In this document: positions 41,401 to 50,661 of the stretch, in pieces
Position numbering within the stretch: the first letter of the stretch is position 1
Layout of the letters: every line of letters begins with the position of its first letter
From: an uncultured Verrucomicrobiota bacterium
Lineage (GTDB): Bacteria; Verrucomicrobiota; Verrucomicrobiia; Limisphaerales; UBA9464
Assembly: GCA_903880005.1 (NCBI GenBank)
Contig: CAIRNV010000030.1
Location: forward strand, 1 to 56,101
DNA: 56,101 nt
Direction: 5' to 3'
Made by a program: the position numbers and the translations under genes
The notes under the pieces: generated by a model
Databases searched by the model: none
Seen by the model: only the letters and a program-made list of their open reading frames with translations
Told to the model about the DNA's origin: nothing

Positions 41401-43893
41401 ATGGCGTTTTCCCTTGGGTCGAACCTTGCGCTTGGGCTGTTGGCGGGTGCCTTGCTCGCGTGGACGTCGCGCGCCGCCGGGCCGGCCGCCGAGGCCGTGG
41501 CCAGGCTTCCCAAGGCGGCGGAGCGCACCGTGGATTTCGTTCGGGACGTGCAGCCCATCCTGGAGGCCAGTTGCATCAAGTGCCACGGGCGCGGCAAGGC
41601 CAATGGCGGATGGCGCATGGACGACCGCGAGGCGGCGTTGGCCCCGGCGGATGGCGGCGTGGTCATCGTCCCTGGCAAGAGCACGGAAAGCCGGCTGGTG
41701 CACCTCGTGGCGGGAACGGATCCCGACGACGTGATGCCGCAGAAGGGCACGCGGCTGACGCCCGAGCAGGTGGGGGTGCTTCGGGCATGGATTGACCAAG
41801 GGGTGGCGTGGCCCAAGGAGGCGCGGTTCGGGCGCATCCCGGCCAACAACCTGGTGCCCCGCCCGGTGGCCTTGCCCAAGGGCGGGAACGGCCACCCCCT
41901 CGACCAATGGCTGGCGGCTTATGCGGCACGGGAGAAGGTCAAGCTCGCCTCCCCCGTGGATGACCGCACGTTTGCGCGGCGCGTGTTTTACGACCTCGTG
42001 GGCGTGCCGCCGACGGAGGAGGAATGGGCGCGGTTCCAAAAGGATCCCGCAGCGAGCCGCCGCCGGCTGCTGGTCGAGCGCCTGCTTTCAGACCGGCAAC
42101 GATACGCCCAGCACTGGCTGAGCTTCTGGAACGACCTGCTGCGAAACGACTACAAGGGCACGGGCTACATCGACGGCGGGCGCAAGCCCATCCACAAGTG
42201 GCTCTATGCGGCGCTGCGCGACAACAAGCCCTACGACCAGTTCGTGCGCGAGTTGGTCAATCCCCGGCCCGAGTCGGAGGGGTTCACCAAGGGCATCGTC
42301 TGGCGGGGCGTGGTGAACGCGTCCATGACGCCGCCGATGCAGGCCGCCCAGAACGTCGCCCAGGTCTTCATGGGCGTGAACCTCAAGTGCGCGTCGTGCC
42401 ATGACTCGTTCATCGACGACTGGCAGTTGAGCGACTGCTACGGCTTGGCGGGCATCTACGCGGACGGGCCGTTGCCGATGGTCCAGTGCGACAAGCCCAC
42501 GGGCAAGGTGGCGCCCTTGCGCTTCCTGTTTCCCGAGCTCGGCTCCGTCGAGGCCTCCGCGCCGCGCAGCAACCGACTGGAGCAGGTCGCCCGCATCATC
42601 ACGCAGCCTTCCAACGGCCGCTTGTCGCGCACCGTCGTCAACCGCCTCTGGGCGCGCCTCATGGGCCGCGGGCTCGTCGAGCCGCTCGACGTCATGCAGA
42701 ACCCGGCCTGGGACCCGGACACGCTCGACTGGCTCGCGGAGGATCTCGTGGCCCATGGCTGGGACTTGAAGCGCACCATCGGCTTGGTCGTCACCAGCCG
42801 CGCGTACGGGCTCCCATCCGTGGACGTCGTGCCCAAGGCGGGCGAGCGGTTCGTGTTTCGCGGGCCCCTGTTGCGCCGCCTGACGGCGGAGCAGTTCCGC
42901 GACACGCTGGGACTCGTGACGGGCGAGTGGTTTGACCGTCCCGAGGGCGACCTCGCGCCGTTGCTCGTGCAGGAGGCTCCGGCGCCCGTGAGCAAGGAGG
43001 GCGCGGCGGGCTTGCCGGACGCATTCTGGATCTGGGGCTCGGCCCATGGCGCCTCCGGCGTGCCTCCGGGCACGAATTGGCTGCGCCGCGTCGTCGTCCT
43101 CCCGGGAATTCCGTCCGAGGCCGTCGTCCATGTCCACGCGGACAATGCCGCCCGCGTGTTCCTCAATGGCAAGCGCGTCCGCGGCACGGACTCCGGCGAC
43201 TGGGCCCAGCCCGGCGTGTACCCACTCGCGGACGGATGGAAGGCCGGCACCAACGTCATCGGGATCGAGGCCGTCAACGGCGGCGACGGCCCCAACCCCG
43301 CGGGCGTGCTGGCCTACGTCCGGATTCGGATGGGGTCGGGGCCGGGCAAGGGGACGGGCGGGGCGCCGGCGCAAGACGTCGCGACGGACGGTCGTTGGGA
43401 GGCGCGCATCGATGGCGCCGGCGGATGGGAAGGGGAGGGTTGGGGCGCGGCGTCCGTGCTGGGGCCCGAGGGCATGGGCCCGTGGTCGTTGCCGGGGGGC
43501 ATCGCGCGTCGCGTGCAAGGCACGCCCGTGATCGGGCAAGCCCGGGCGGCGTTGGTTTCGGCCGACCCCCTCTTGATGGCCCTGGGCCGTCCCAATCGCG
43601 AGCAGGTGACGACGGTTCGGGCGACGCAGGCGACGACGTTGCAGGCGCTGGAGTTGACCAACGGGGACACGCTGGCGCGCTTGCTCAGGAAGGGCGCCGA
43701 GCGCCTCGTCGGCAACGGCACCCAAGGCCGGGCGCTGGCCGAGCGCGTGTTTGGACGCGCGTTGGTCCGTCCTCCCACCGCCAAGGAACGGGCCCTTTCG
43801 GAGGAATTGCTGGGCAAGAACCCCACGCCCGAGGCCGTCGAGGATTACCTCTGGAGCGTGGCCATGTTGCCGGAGTTCCAGTTCATCCGTTGA
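41401..43893 (+). CDS. Exported cytochrome-type DUF1549/DUF1553 (PSCyt) protein with an inserted jelly-roll-like domain
   Basis: Seen: 830 residues from ATG at 41401. Signal peptide (NLALGLLAGALLAWTSRAAG); a PSCyt1-type cytochrome domain at about 40-135 with heme motif CIKCH; DUF1549 at about 150-370 with a second CASCH motif; DUF1553 from about 385. The DUF1553 part is interrupted at about 541-699 by a beta-rich module (FWIWGSAHG ... VHVHADNAARVFLNGKRVRG ... GTNVIGIEAVNGG) like a galactose-binding domain, then resumes to the normal end EDYLWSVAMLPEFQFIR. Known: these proteins are abundant in Planctomycetes/Verrucomicrobiota and usually sit next to a DUF1501 gene, as here; biochemical role unsettled, thought to be extracytoplasmic electron transfer in polymer degradation. 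Confidence 0.92.
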   Translation: MAFSLGSNLALGLLAGALLAWTSRAAGPAAEAVARLPKAAERTVDFVRDVQPILEASCIKCHGRGKANGGWRMDDREAALAPADGGVVIVPGKSTESRLVHLVAGTDPDDVMPQKGTRLTPEQVGVLRAWIDQGVAWPKEARFGRIPANNLVPRPVALPKGGNGHPLDQWLAAYAAREKVKLASPVDDRTFARRVFYDLVGVPPTEEEWARFQKDPAASRRRLLVERLLSDRQRYAQHWLSFWNDLLRNDYKGTGYIDGGRKPIHKWLYAALRDNKPYDQFVRELVNPRPESEGFTKGIVWRGVVNASMTPPMQAAQNVAQVFMGVNLKCASCHDSFIDDWQLSDCYGLAGIYADGPLPMVQCDKPTGKVAPLRFLFPELGSVEASAPRSNRLEQVARIITQPSNGRLSRTVVNRLWARLMGRGLVEPLDVMQNPAWDPDTLDWLAEDLVAHGWDLKRTIGLVVTSRAYGLPSVDVVPKAGERFVFRGPLLRRLTAEQFRDTLGLVTGEWFDRPEGDLAPLLVQEAPAPVSKEGAAGLPDAFWIWGSAHGASGVPPGTNWLRRVVVLPGIPSEAVVHVHADNAARVFLNGKRVRGTDSGDWAQPGVYPLADGWKAGTNVIGIEAVNGGDGPNPAGVLAYVRIRMGSGPGKGTGGAPAQDVATDGRWEARIDGAGGWEGEGWGAASVLGPEGMGPWSLPGGIARRVQGTPVIGQARAALVSADPLLMALGRPNREQVTTVRATQATTLQALELTNGDTLARLLRKGAERLVGNGTQGRALAERVFGRALVRPPTAKERALSEELLGKNPTPEAVEDYLWSVAMLPEFQFIR

Positions 43894-43957
43894 GAGGCCG
43901 CAGGAAATGGGGTTGGGCAAACGACCAAACGAGGGAAGAGATGAGGAAGGACAGCGA

Positions 43958-45472
43958 ATGAAGACGAGCAAGGATTACACGAGGCGGGAGTTCGTCCGGG
44001 GCCTGGGGGCGGCGACGCTCGGGGCGATGGCGGCGGGGCATTCGAGACCGGTCCACGGGGCCGAGCCGTTCCGCAGGCTGTCGGCGACGGCGGACTCGGT
44101 GATCGTGCTGTGGATGGGCGGCGGGATGGCCGCGACGGAGACGTTCGACCCCAAGCACTACGCGCCCTTTGAGAAGGGGATGGATCCCCGCCGGGTCCTG
44201 TCCACGTTTCCATCGGTGCCCACGTCGGTGGACGGCGTCCGGTTCAGCGAGGGATTGGAGCGCCTGGGCAAGGTGATGGACCGGGGCACGTTGATCCGCA
44301 GCTACACGGCGGGCGACCTCGGCTTCATCCTGCATTCGCGGCACCAGTACCAGTGGCACACGGGATACGCGCCGCCGCAGACGGTCGCGTGCCCGCACCT
44401 CGGCGCCGTCATTTCGCGGACGCTGGGGCCGCGCGACCCGGCGATGCCCTCGTTCATCAACATTGGCCAGCGCTTCGATGGGGGCGAGGGCGAGGAGTTG
44501 AAGGCGTTCACGACCGCCGGGTTCCTCGGGAGCGAGTACGGCCCCTTCAACGTTCCGTTCCCGGACGCCGCCAAGGACGTGGTGGCGCCGGCGAAGGGCA
44601 TGGCGCCCGGGCGCTTTGCGAGCCGCGACGCCTTCTATCGCCGCCTGCTGGAGGCGTCGCCGGTCGGCCAGCTCGGCAGCTCCGCGCAGAGGGAGTCCCT
44701 GGTGCGCTCGATGGACAACGCCCACCGGCTCCTGGCGTCGCCCGCGGCCAAGGCCTTCGACCTCACGCTCGAAAAGCCCGAGACCGTCGCCAAGTACGCC
44801 CCGGGCGGATGGGACTTCTCGCGTCGGTTGACGGGCGACTTCTCGCGCGAGGGGAGCTACGAGAAGGCCAACGTGCAGCGGTTCGGGTTGGGCTGCCTCC
44901 TGGCGCGTCGGCTCGTCGAGGCCGGCGCGCGCTACGTCGAGGTAACCACCGAGTACATCCCCTTCCTCAACTGGGACACCCACGAGCATGGGCACGAGAA
45001 GCTCGTCCAGATGAAGCGGGCCATCGACGGCGCCGTGGCCCAGCTCGTCCTCGACCTCGAGGAGCGCGGGCTCCTGGATCGCACCCTCATCGTGCTCGCG
45101 TCCGAGTTCAGCCGCGACATGATGCAGGAGGGCAAGCCCGACAAGCCCATCCAGGACCAGGTCCCGGTGCCGGAGCGCATCGAGTCCACCACGCACTACG
45201 GCATGCACCGGCACTTCACGGACGCCGGCTGCGTGCTGTTGTTCGGCGGCGGCATGAAGCGCGGCCATGTGCACGGGGTCACCGCCGACGAGCGCCCCTG
45301 CAAGACCCTCAAGGACCGGGTGGTCATCGAGGACCTTCACGCCTCCATCTACCGCGCGCTCGGCATCCCGCCCAACCTCTCCTACGAGATCGAGCAACGG
45401 CCCTTCTACGTGACGCGCGACGGGCTCGGAAAGCCCATCGACGCCCTCTTTGCCAAGTCCTTGGGCGGGTAG
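43958..45472 (+). CDS. Tat-exported DUF1501 protein
   Basis: Seen: 504 residues from ATG at 43958, AGGAAGGA upstream. Twin-arginine signal YTRREFVRGLGAATLGAMAA; alkaline-phosphatase/sulfatase-like fold pattern typical of DUF1501: SVIVLWMGGGMAATETFDPK near the start, HSRHQYQWHTGY, NWDTHEHGHEKLVQMKRAID, LIVLASEFSRDMMQEG. The WDTH motif is the family hallmark. Usual partner of the DUF1549/DUF1553 gene 64 bp upstream, so the two are one operon. Enzymatic role unproven. Confidence 0.93.
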   Translation: MKTSKDYTRREFVRGLGAATLGAMAAGHSRPVHGAEPFRRLSATADSVIVLWMGGGMAATETFDPKHYAPFEKGMDPRRVLSTFPSVPTSVDGVRFSEGLERLGKVMDRGTLIRSYTAGDLGFILHSRHQYQWHTGYAPPQTVACPHLGAVISRTLGPRDPAMPSFINIGQRFDGGEGEELKAFTTAGFLGSEYGPFNVPFPDAAKDVVAPAKGMAPGRFASRDAFYRRLLEASPVGQLGSSAQRESLVRSMDNAHRLLASPAAKAFDLTLEKPETVAKYAPGGWDFSRRLTGDFSREGSYEKANVQRFGLGCLLARRLVEAGARYVEVTTEYIPFLNWDTHEHGHEKLVQMKRAIDGAVAQLVLDLEERGLLDRTLIVLASEFSRDMMQEGKPDKPIQDQVPVPERIESTTHYGMHRHFTDAGCVLLFGGGMKRGHVHGVTADERPCKTLKDRVVIEDLHASIYRALGIPPNLSYEIEQRPFYVTRDGLGKPIDALFAKSLGG

Positions 45473-45473
45473 C

Positions 45474-45496
45474 CGCATCCGGCGCACGGGGATGCG
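45474..45496 (+). terminator. Hairpin after the DUF1501 gene
   Basis: CGCATCC (45474-45480) pairs with GGATGCG (45490-45496), 2 bp after the DUF1501 stop. The sequence CCGCATCCGGCGCACGG resembles the repeat fragment at 28396-28411. No T-run. Probably a 3'-end stabiliser or a remnant of the hairpin-array family. Confidence 0.5.
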
Positions 45497-45573
45497 AAGG
45501 GCACGCGGTCGCCATCGGGCTTCCAAGCGATCCCTTGCGGCCGGGGGCGTTCGGCAGCACGGTGCCCCCGACG

Positions 45574-47658
45574 ATGCGTGAATTATTCCGTGGCCCGGCC
45601 GCGTTGGCGGCGGCGTTGTTCCTCCAGTCATCGGCCCGTTCCGACGAGGGCATGTGGCTCTATACCAATCCGCCCCGCGAGCAACTGCGGTCCCGGCATG
45701 GCTTCGAGCTGACACAGGATTGGCTCGACCACCTCATGCGCGCCTCGGTCCGGTTCAACTCGGGCGGGTCCGGCTCGTTCGTCTCGGAGGACGGGCTGGT
45801 GATCTCCAATCACCACGTGGGCGCCGACGCGTTGCAAAAGCTCTCGTCGGAGAAGAGCAACTACCTGCGTGACGGCTTTCATGCGCGGACGACGGCGGAC
45901 GAGATCCGTTGCGTGGACCTTGAGTTGAACGTGCTCCAGTCCATCGAGGACGTCACCGCGCGGGTGAACGCGGCGGTGAAGGCCGACGCGTCGCCGGAGG
46001 AGGCCTTCAAGGCACGTCGGGCGGCGATGGCCGAGATCGAGAAGGAATCGCTCTCCAAGACCGGGCTGCGCAGCGACGTGGTCACGCTGTACCAGGGCGG
46101 GGCGTATCACCTATATCGCTTCAAGAAGTACACGGACGTGCGGCTCGTGTTCGCGCCGGAGCAGCAGGTGGCCTTCTTCGGGGGCGACCCCGACAACTTC
46201 GAGTACCCCCGTTACGACCTCGATGTGTGCTTCTTCCGCGTGTACGAGGACGGCCGGCCGGCGCGCGTCCCGCATTGGCTGAAGTGGTCGGCCAACGGGG
46301 CTGCGCCGGGCGAGCTGACCTTTGTGTCGGGCCATCCAGGCCGCACGAGCCGCCTCCTCACGGTCGCCGAGCTGGAGTACCTCCGCGACGAGCAGTTCCC
46401 TTACACGCTGGAACTGCTGAAGCGACGCGAGGTGTTGCTGACGGCGTGGAGCGCCCGCAGCGCGGAGAACACGCGGCGTGCGAAGGACGACTTGTTTGGC
46501 GTGCAGAACTCGCGGAAGGCGCGCGATGGCGGGCACGCCGGCCTGTATGACCCGGCCGTGATGGGCGCGAAGATCGCGGCGGAAAAGGCCTTGAAGGAAA
46601 AGCTGGCGGGCCGGCCCGAGTTCGCCGACGCACGGGCGGCCTTCGACACGATCGCGCGGGTGCAGGGCGAGGTGCGTCCGTTTGCCATGCGCCATCGCCT
46701 CCTGGAGGGCGCCCAAGGTTTGTCCTGCGACTCGTTCTCCATCGCCCGGCGCCTCCTGCGCGCGGCGGACGAGCTGCCCAAGCCGAATGGCGAGCGATTG
46801 CGCGAGTTCTCGGATGCCGGGCGCGAGTCGTTCGAGATGTCGTTGTTCTCGGAGCAACCCATCCATGAGGACCTGGAGACCCTTCTCCTGGCCGACTCGC
46901 TGACGTTCCTCGCCGAGAAGCTGGGCCATGGGGACGCCACGGTGCAGGCGGTGCTCGCGGGCAAGTCGCCCCGGGCGCGCGCCTCCGAGCTCGTCCGTGG
47001 CACCCAGGTGCGCGACGTGGCCTTTCGTCGGCGCCTCTACAAGGAGGGCGCGGCGGCCGTGACGGCGTCCAAGGATCCCATGATCGAGGTCGCGCGCGTC
47101 GTGGATGCGGAGGCGCGGGGGCTCCGGCGGAGGCTGGAGGCGCTCGACGAGACGGAGCGCCAGGCCTACGGGGCCATCGCGAAGGCCCGGTTCGCCCTGG
47201 AGGGATCTTCCTCCTACCCGGACGCCACCTTCACCCTCCGCCTCTCCTATGGCTTGGTGAAGGGCTACGAGGAGGACGGCCGCACGGTGCCGGCGCAGAC
47301 GACGTTGTCGGGCATGTTCGACCGTGCCGCAGGCATGGAGTACCGGCCGCCCTTCGACCTGCCCAAGCGCTGGATGGAGCGCCGCCGTGCCATCAAGGGC
47401 ACGGTGCCGTTCAACTTCGTGGGCACGCACGACATCATCGGAGGCAACTCCGGGAGCCCGGTCGTGAACCGGGCGGGCGAGTTCGTGGGCATCATCTTCG
47501 ACGGCAACATCCACTCGCTCGTGCTGGACTTTGCGTTCGAGGAACAGAAGGCGCGTTCGTTGTCCGTCCACAGCGCCGGCATCCTCGAGGCCCTGCGATC
47601 CGTCTATCGGGCGGACGTCCTGGTGCGCGAGCTCGTGCAAGGACGCCGCAAGGGTTGA
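45574..47658 (+). CDS. S46-family dipeptidyl-peptidase (DPP7-like)
   Basis: Role: periplasmic serine exopeptidase releasing N-terminal dipeptides. Seen: 694 residues from ATG at 45574; signal peptide (LAAALFLQSSARS); EGMWLYTNPP as at the family N-terminus; catalytic His81 in ISNHHVG; FFGGDPDNFEYPRYDLDVCF as in all S46 members; catalytic Ser626 in GGNSGSPVV. Known: the residue 18 after the Ser decides specificity, Arg in DPP11 (acidic P1), Gly in DPP7 (hydrophobic P1). Here it is Gly644 (FDGN), so DPP7-like specificity is inferred. Length is standard. No ribosome site is obvious before 45574. mqnD follows 17 bp downstream. Confidence 0.93.
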   Translation: MRELFRGPAALAAALFLQSSARSDEGMWLYTNPPREQLRSRHGFELTQDWLDHLMRASVRFNSGGSGSFVSEDGLVISNHHVGADALQKLSSEKSNYLRDGFHARTTADEIRCVDLELNVLQSIEDVTARVNAAVKADASPEEAFKARRAAMAEIEKESLSKTGLRSDVVTLYQGGAYHLYRFKKYTDVRLVFAPEQQVAFFGGDPDNFEYPRYDLDVCFFRVYEDGRPARVPHWLKWSANGAAPGELTFVSGHPGRTSRLLTVAELEYLRDEQFPYTLELLKRREVLLTAWSARSAENTRRAKDDLFGVQNSRKARDGGHAGLYDPAVMGAKIAAEKALKEKLAGRPEFADARAAFDTIARVQGEVRPFAMRHRLLEGAQGLSCDSFSIARRLLRAADELPKPNGERLREFSDAGRESFEMSLFSEQPIHEDLETLLLADSLTFLAEKLGHGDATVQAVLAGKSPRARASELVRGTQVRDVAFRRRLYKEGAAAVTASKDPMIEVARVVDAEARGLRRRLEALDETERQAYGAIAKARFALEGSSSYPDATFTLRLSYGLVKGYEEDGRTVPAQTTLSGMFDRAAGMEYRPPFDLPKRWMERRRAIKGTVPFNFVGTHDIIGGNSGSPVVNRAGEFVGIIFDGNIHSLVLDFAFEEQKARSLSVHSAGILEALRSVYRADVLVRELVQGRRKG

Positions 47659-47675
47659 ACCCATCGAGGACACCC

Positions 47676-48530
47676 ATGGACACACGCTTGCTGACCCTCG
47701 GGCATTCACCGGACCCGGACGACGCGTTCATGTTCTACGGGCTCGCCCGTGACTTGATCCCCACGCCGGGCCTGCGCTTCGAGCACATCCTCCAGGACAT
47801 CCAGACCCTCAACGAGAGGGCGGTGCGCGGCGAACTGGACATCTCGGCCATCTCCATCCACGCCTACGCCCACGTCTCGCTGGACTACGCCTTGCTCCCG
47901 AGCGGGGCCAGCATGGGCGACGGCTACGGCCCGATGCTGGTGGCGCGTCGCGCCATGGCAAAGGACGAGGTGGCGCGGGCGCGCATCGCCGTGCCGGGGC
48001 GCATGACCAGCGCCTTCCTGGCGCTGCAACTCTGGCTGGGGCGGCGCGCGGAGGAGATCGACCACGTGGTGGTTCCCTTCGATGAAATCTTCCGGGCGGT
48101 GCGCGACGGCGTGGCCGACGTGGGCCTCATCATCCACGAGGGACAATTGACGTTTCGCAACGAGGGGCTGGAGCTGTGCGCCGATCTTGGCGTCTGGTGG
48201 GGTTCTGAAAACGACGGGTTACCCCTGCCGCTCGGTGGCAATGTCATCCACAAGCGCCATGCCCCGGAGCTGCGGACGCGGGTTGCCCGCATCCTTCACG
48301 ACAGCATCCAGTTCAGCCTGGACCATCGGTCCGAGGCGGTGGCGCATTCCATGCAGTGGGCCCGTGACATGGGGATGGACCTCGCGGACCGCTTCGTGGG
48401 CATGTACGTGAACCACTGGACGCTCGACTACGGCGAGAAGGGGCGTGAAAGCATCCGTCGCTTCCTCTCCCGCGGCCAGCGTCTCGGCGTCTTGCCGGTG
48501 GCGCCTCCCCTGGAGTTCGTCGCGGTTTAG
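47676..48530 (+). CDS. mqnD: 1,4-dihydroxy-6-naphthoate synthase, futalosine pathway
   Basis: Role: last dedicated early step of menaquinone synthesis by the futalosine route, cleaving cyclic dehypoxanthine futalosine. Seen: 284 residues from ATG at 47676 with GAGG upstream; TTG at 47655 would overlap the previous stop. Family phrases LGHSPDPDDAFMFYGLARD, LDISAISIHAYAHVSLDYAL, IAVPGRMTSAFLALQLWLG, ADVGLIIHEGQLTF. The periplasmic-binding-protein-like fold lacks a signal peptide, as expected for MqnD. No other mqn gene in the window. Supports a menaquinone-using organism without the classical men pathway. Confidence 0.93.
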   Translation: MDTRLLTLGHSPDPDDAFMFYGLARDLIPTPGLRFEHILQDIQTLNERAVRGELDISAISIHAYAHVSLDYALLPSGASMGDGYGPMLVARRAMAKDEVARARIAVPGRMTSAFLALQLWLGRRAEEIDHVVVPFDEIFRAVRDGVADVGLIIHEGQLTFRNEGLELCADLGVWWGSENDGLPLPLGGNVIHKRHAPELRTRVARILHDSIQFSLDHRSEAVAHSMQWARDMGMDLADRFVGMYVNHWTLDYGEKGRESIRRFLSRGQRLGVLPVAPPLEFVAV

Positions 48531-48635
48531 CCGCTGGGCGGCGGATGCCGAACAGGCCATCCCTTGGCCAAGCACATCCTCCGTTCCTCGCTCAGGTTGC
48601 TTGAGGTGCGTGCGAGGTTCTGGCGTCCTTCGCCC

Positions 48636-50132
48636 ATGATTCCCGCCCGGGTGCGACGTTTGCTGCGCTGGCTCTGCCTTGTCGGATGGATGCTGCGCGT
48701 CGCGTCGCCCTCCCATGCGGCCGAGGGGGCGCTGGCGGGTTCGCGACCCAACATCGTGGTGATCATCACGGACGACCAAGGCTGGGGGGAATTGTCCTGC
48801 CATGGGAACCCGGTGCTGCGCACGCCCAACCTCGACCGCTTGCACGCCGAGTCCCTTCGCCTCACCCGCTTTCATGTCAGCCCCACGTGCGCGCCGACGC
48901 GAGCGGCGTTGATGACCGGCCGACATGAGTTCCGGTCCGGCGTCACCCACACGGTGAACGAGCGGGAGCGACTCGACCCACGCGCGACCCTGCTGCCCGA
49001 GTTGATGCGTCGCGCGGGCTATTCGACGGGCATCTTTGGCAAGTGGCACCTGGGGGACGAGGACGAGTACCAGCCTGGCCGACGGGGCTTCGAGAAGACG
49101 GTCATCCACGGGGCAGGGGGCATTGGGCAGACGTTCCCGGGCAGTTGCGGCGACGTCCCGGGCAACACCTATCACGACCCGTGGGTTCGTCACGATGGCC
49201 GCTTCGAGAGGCGGAAGGGCTATTGCACCGATGTCTTCGTCGATGCCGCGTGGGAATGGATCGAGGAGGCCTCGCGGCGTCGCCGGCCCTTCCTCGCGTG
49301 GATCGCGCCCAACGCGCCCCATGATCCGTTCGTGAGCCCCGGGGACGAATGGGAGAGGCCGTACCGCGACCGGGGTTTGCCCCCGGTGGCCGTGCCGTAT
49401 TACGCGATGATCGCGCACCTGGACGCCGCCGTGGGGCGATTGATGGCGCGCTTGGATGCCGCGGGCCTTGGGCGGGACACGTTGGTCGTGTTCATGACGG
49501 ACAACGGCCATTCGGTGCCGGGCATCTTCAATGGCGGCATGCGGGCCATGAAGGGAACCGTGTACGAGGGCGGCATCCGGGTGCCGAGCTTCTGGCGTTG
49601 GCCCGGAAGGTTGCCTTCGGGGGTCGATGCCCCGCCATGGACGGCTCACGTGGACGTGTTGCCAACGTTCCTCGGGCTGGCGGGCGCGCGGGTTCCCGAC
49701 GGGGTGGAGGGGCGCTCGTTGCTGCCGTTGCTCGGGAACCCCGCCGCGCCTTGGCCGGGCCGCCTCTTGTTCTCCCACCTGGGACGCTGGAAAACGGGAG
49801 GGGCGCGCGAGGCCGCCCACCAGCAGGGAGCGGTGTCCGACGGTCGCTTCAAGCTCGTCAACGACTCGGAGCTGTACGACGTCGTGGCGGATCCCGGCGA
49901 ATCCACGAACCGCATCCAGGATTTGCCGGCGGTGACGGCGCGGCTGCGGGCGGCGTATCGAGGCTGGTGGGATGGCATCCTTCGCGACGCCCAGCTCAAT
50001 GAATGGACGATGGGCCCCCTTCTGAACCCTTATGCCGCGGCGTTTTCCGATTCGCTCGGCGTCCTGCCCTCGACGGAGGAGCAGCTGCGCATGGATCCCA
50101 CGCGGAAGTTCATGGTGGATCGGGCGTGGTAG
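48636..50132 (+). CDS. Exported sulfatase (formylglycine Cys type)
   Basis: Role: hydrolyses a sulfate ester outside the cytosol, probably on a sulfated glycan. Seen: 498 residues from ATG at 48636; TTG at 48564 is an in-frame alternative. Signal peptide (LLRWLCLVGWMLRVASPSHA); metal-binding DD at 46-47 in ITDDQGWGEL; signature SPTCAPTRAALMTGR with Cys85, to be converted to formylglycine; FGKWHLGD; MTDNGHSVPG; KGTVYEGGIRVP. All active-site motifs are intact. No sulfatase-maturating enzyme in the window. Closest in style to arylsulfatase-A-like enzymes; substrate not predictable. Confidence 0.93.
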   Translation: MIPARVRRLLRWLCLVGWMLRVASPSHAAEGALAGSRPNIVVIITDDQGWGELSCHGNPVLRTPNLDRLHAESLRLTRFHVSPTCAPTRAALMTGRHEFRSGVTHTVNERERLDPRATLLPELMRRAGYSTGIFGKWHLGDEDEYQPGRRGFEKTVIHGAGGIGQTFPGSCGDVPGNTYHDPWVRHDGRFERRKGYCTDVFVDAAWEWIEEASRRRRPFLAWIAPNAPHDPFVSPGDEWERPYRDRGLPPVAVPYYAMIAHLDAAVGRLMARLDAAGLGRDTLVVFMTDNGHSVPGIFNGGMRAMKGTVYEGGIRVPSFWRWPGRLPSGVDAPPWTAHVDVLPTFLGLAGARVPDGVEGRSLLPLLGNPAAPWPGRLLFSHLGRWKTGGAREAAHQQGAVSDGRFKLVNDSELYDVVADPGESTNRIQDLPAVTARLRAAYRGWWDGILRDAQLNEWTMGPLLNPYAAAFSDSLGVLPSTEEQLRMDPTRKFMVDRAW

Positions 50133-50218
50133 CCGGGCGCGGGGACATCCCGTCGGCGTCGGCGCATCTGCGTGCTTGCCACCCGCCATGCATTGGTGCG
50201 AAACGGAATCCCATCCCC

Positions 50219-50659
50219 ATGAGCACGAAGAAAAACCTCGTCGTCGTGGCGGCGCTGGCCCTCGTCGGTGGCCTCGCCTTCGCCACGTTCGCCCAAAAAT
50301 CGGTTCCCCTCAGCAAGCTGCCGTTCAGCCCGTCGCGGCAAGCCGGCGGCACCTTGTACGTCAGCGGGCAGGTGCCCCGCACGGCCGATGGCGCCGACGT
50401 CCGCGAGTCCGTCGAGGCCGAGACGCGGCAGGTCATGGACAACATCGGGCGCATCCTCAAGGAGAAGGGCTACACCTTCGACGACGTGGTGAATGCGACC
50501 GTGTACCTCAAGGACATCCAGGACTACCCGGAGATGAACAAGGTGTACGCGTCCTACTTCAAGAACGCCTTTCCCGCCCGTGCCACCGTCGGCGGCGTCG
50601 AGATTGTCTTCGGCTTCCGCGTCGAGATTAGCTGCGTGGCCCACAAGGAAGGAAAGTAG
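50219..50659 (+). CDS. RidA/YjgF-family imine deaminase with an export signal
   Basis: Seen: 146 residues from ATG at 50219. The first about 25 residues (KKNLVVVAALALVGGLAFATFA) form a signal peptide or anchor, unlike the usual cytosolic RidA. The core is intact: QAGGTLYVSGQVPRTADG, TRQVMDNIGRILKEKGYTFD, FPARATVGG with the imine-binding Arg121, and a Glu in FRVEISCVA. Known: RidA hydrolyses reactive enamines/imines such as 2-aminoacrylate made by PLP enzymes. Only 2 bp separate it from a Tat-exported PLP-type enzyme gene. Inferred: both act in the periplasm on one pathway. Confidence 0.9.
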   Translation: MSTKKNLVVVAALALVGGLAFATFAQKSVPLSKLPFSPSRQAGGTLYVSGQVPRTADGADVRESVEAETRQVMDNIGRILKEKGYTFDDVVNATVYLKDIQDYPEMNKVYASYFKNAFPARATVGGVEIVFGFRVEISCVAHKEGK

Positions 50660-50661
50660 CC

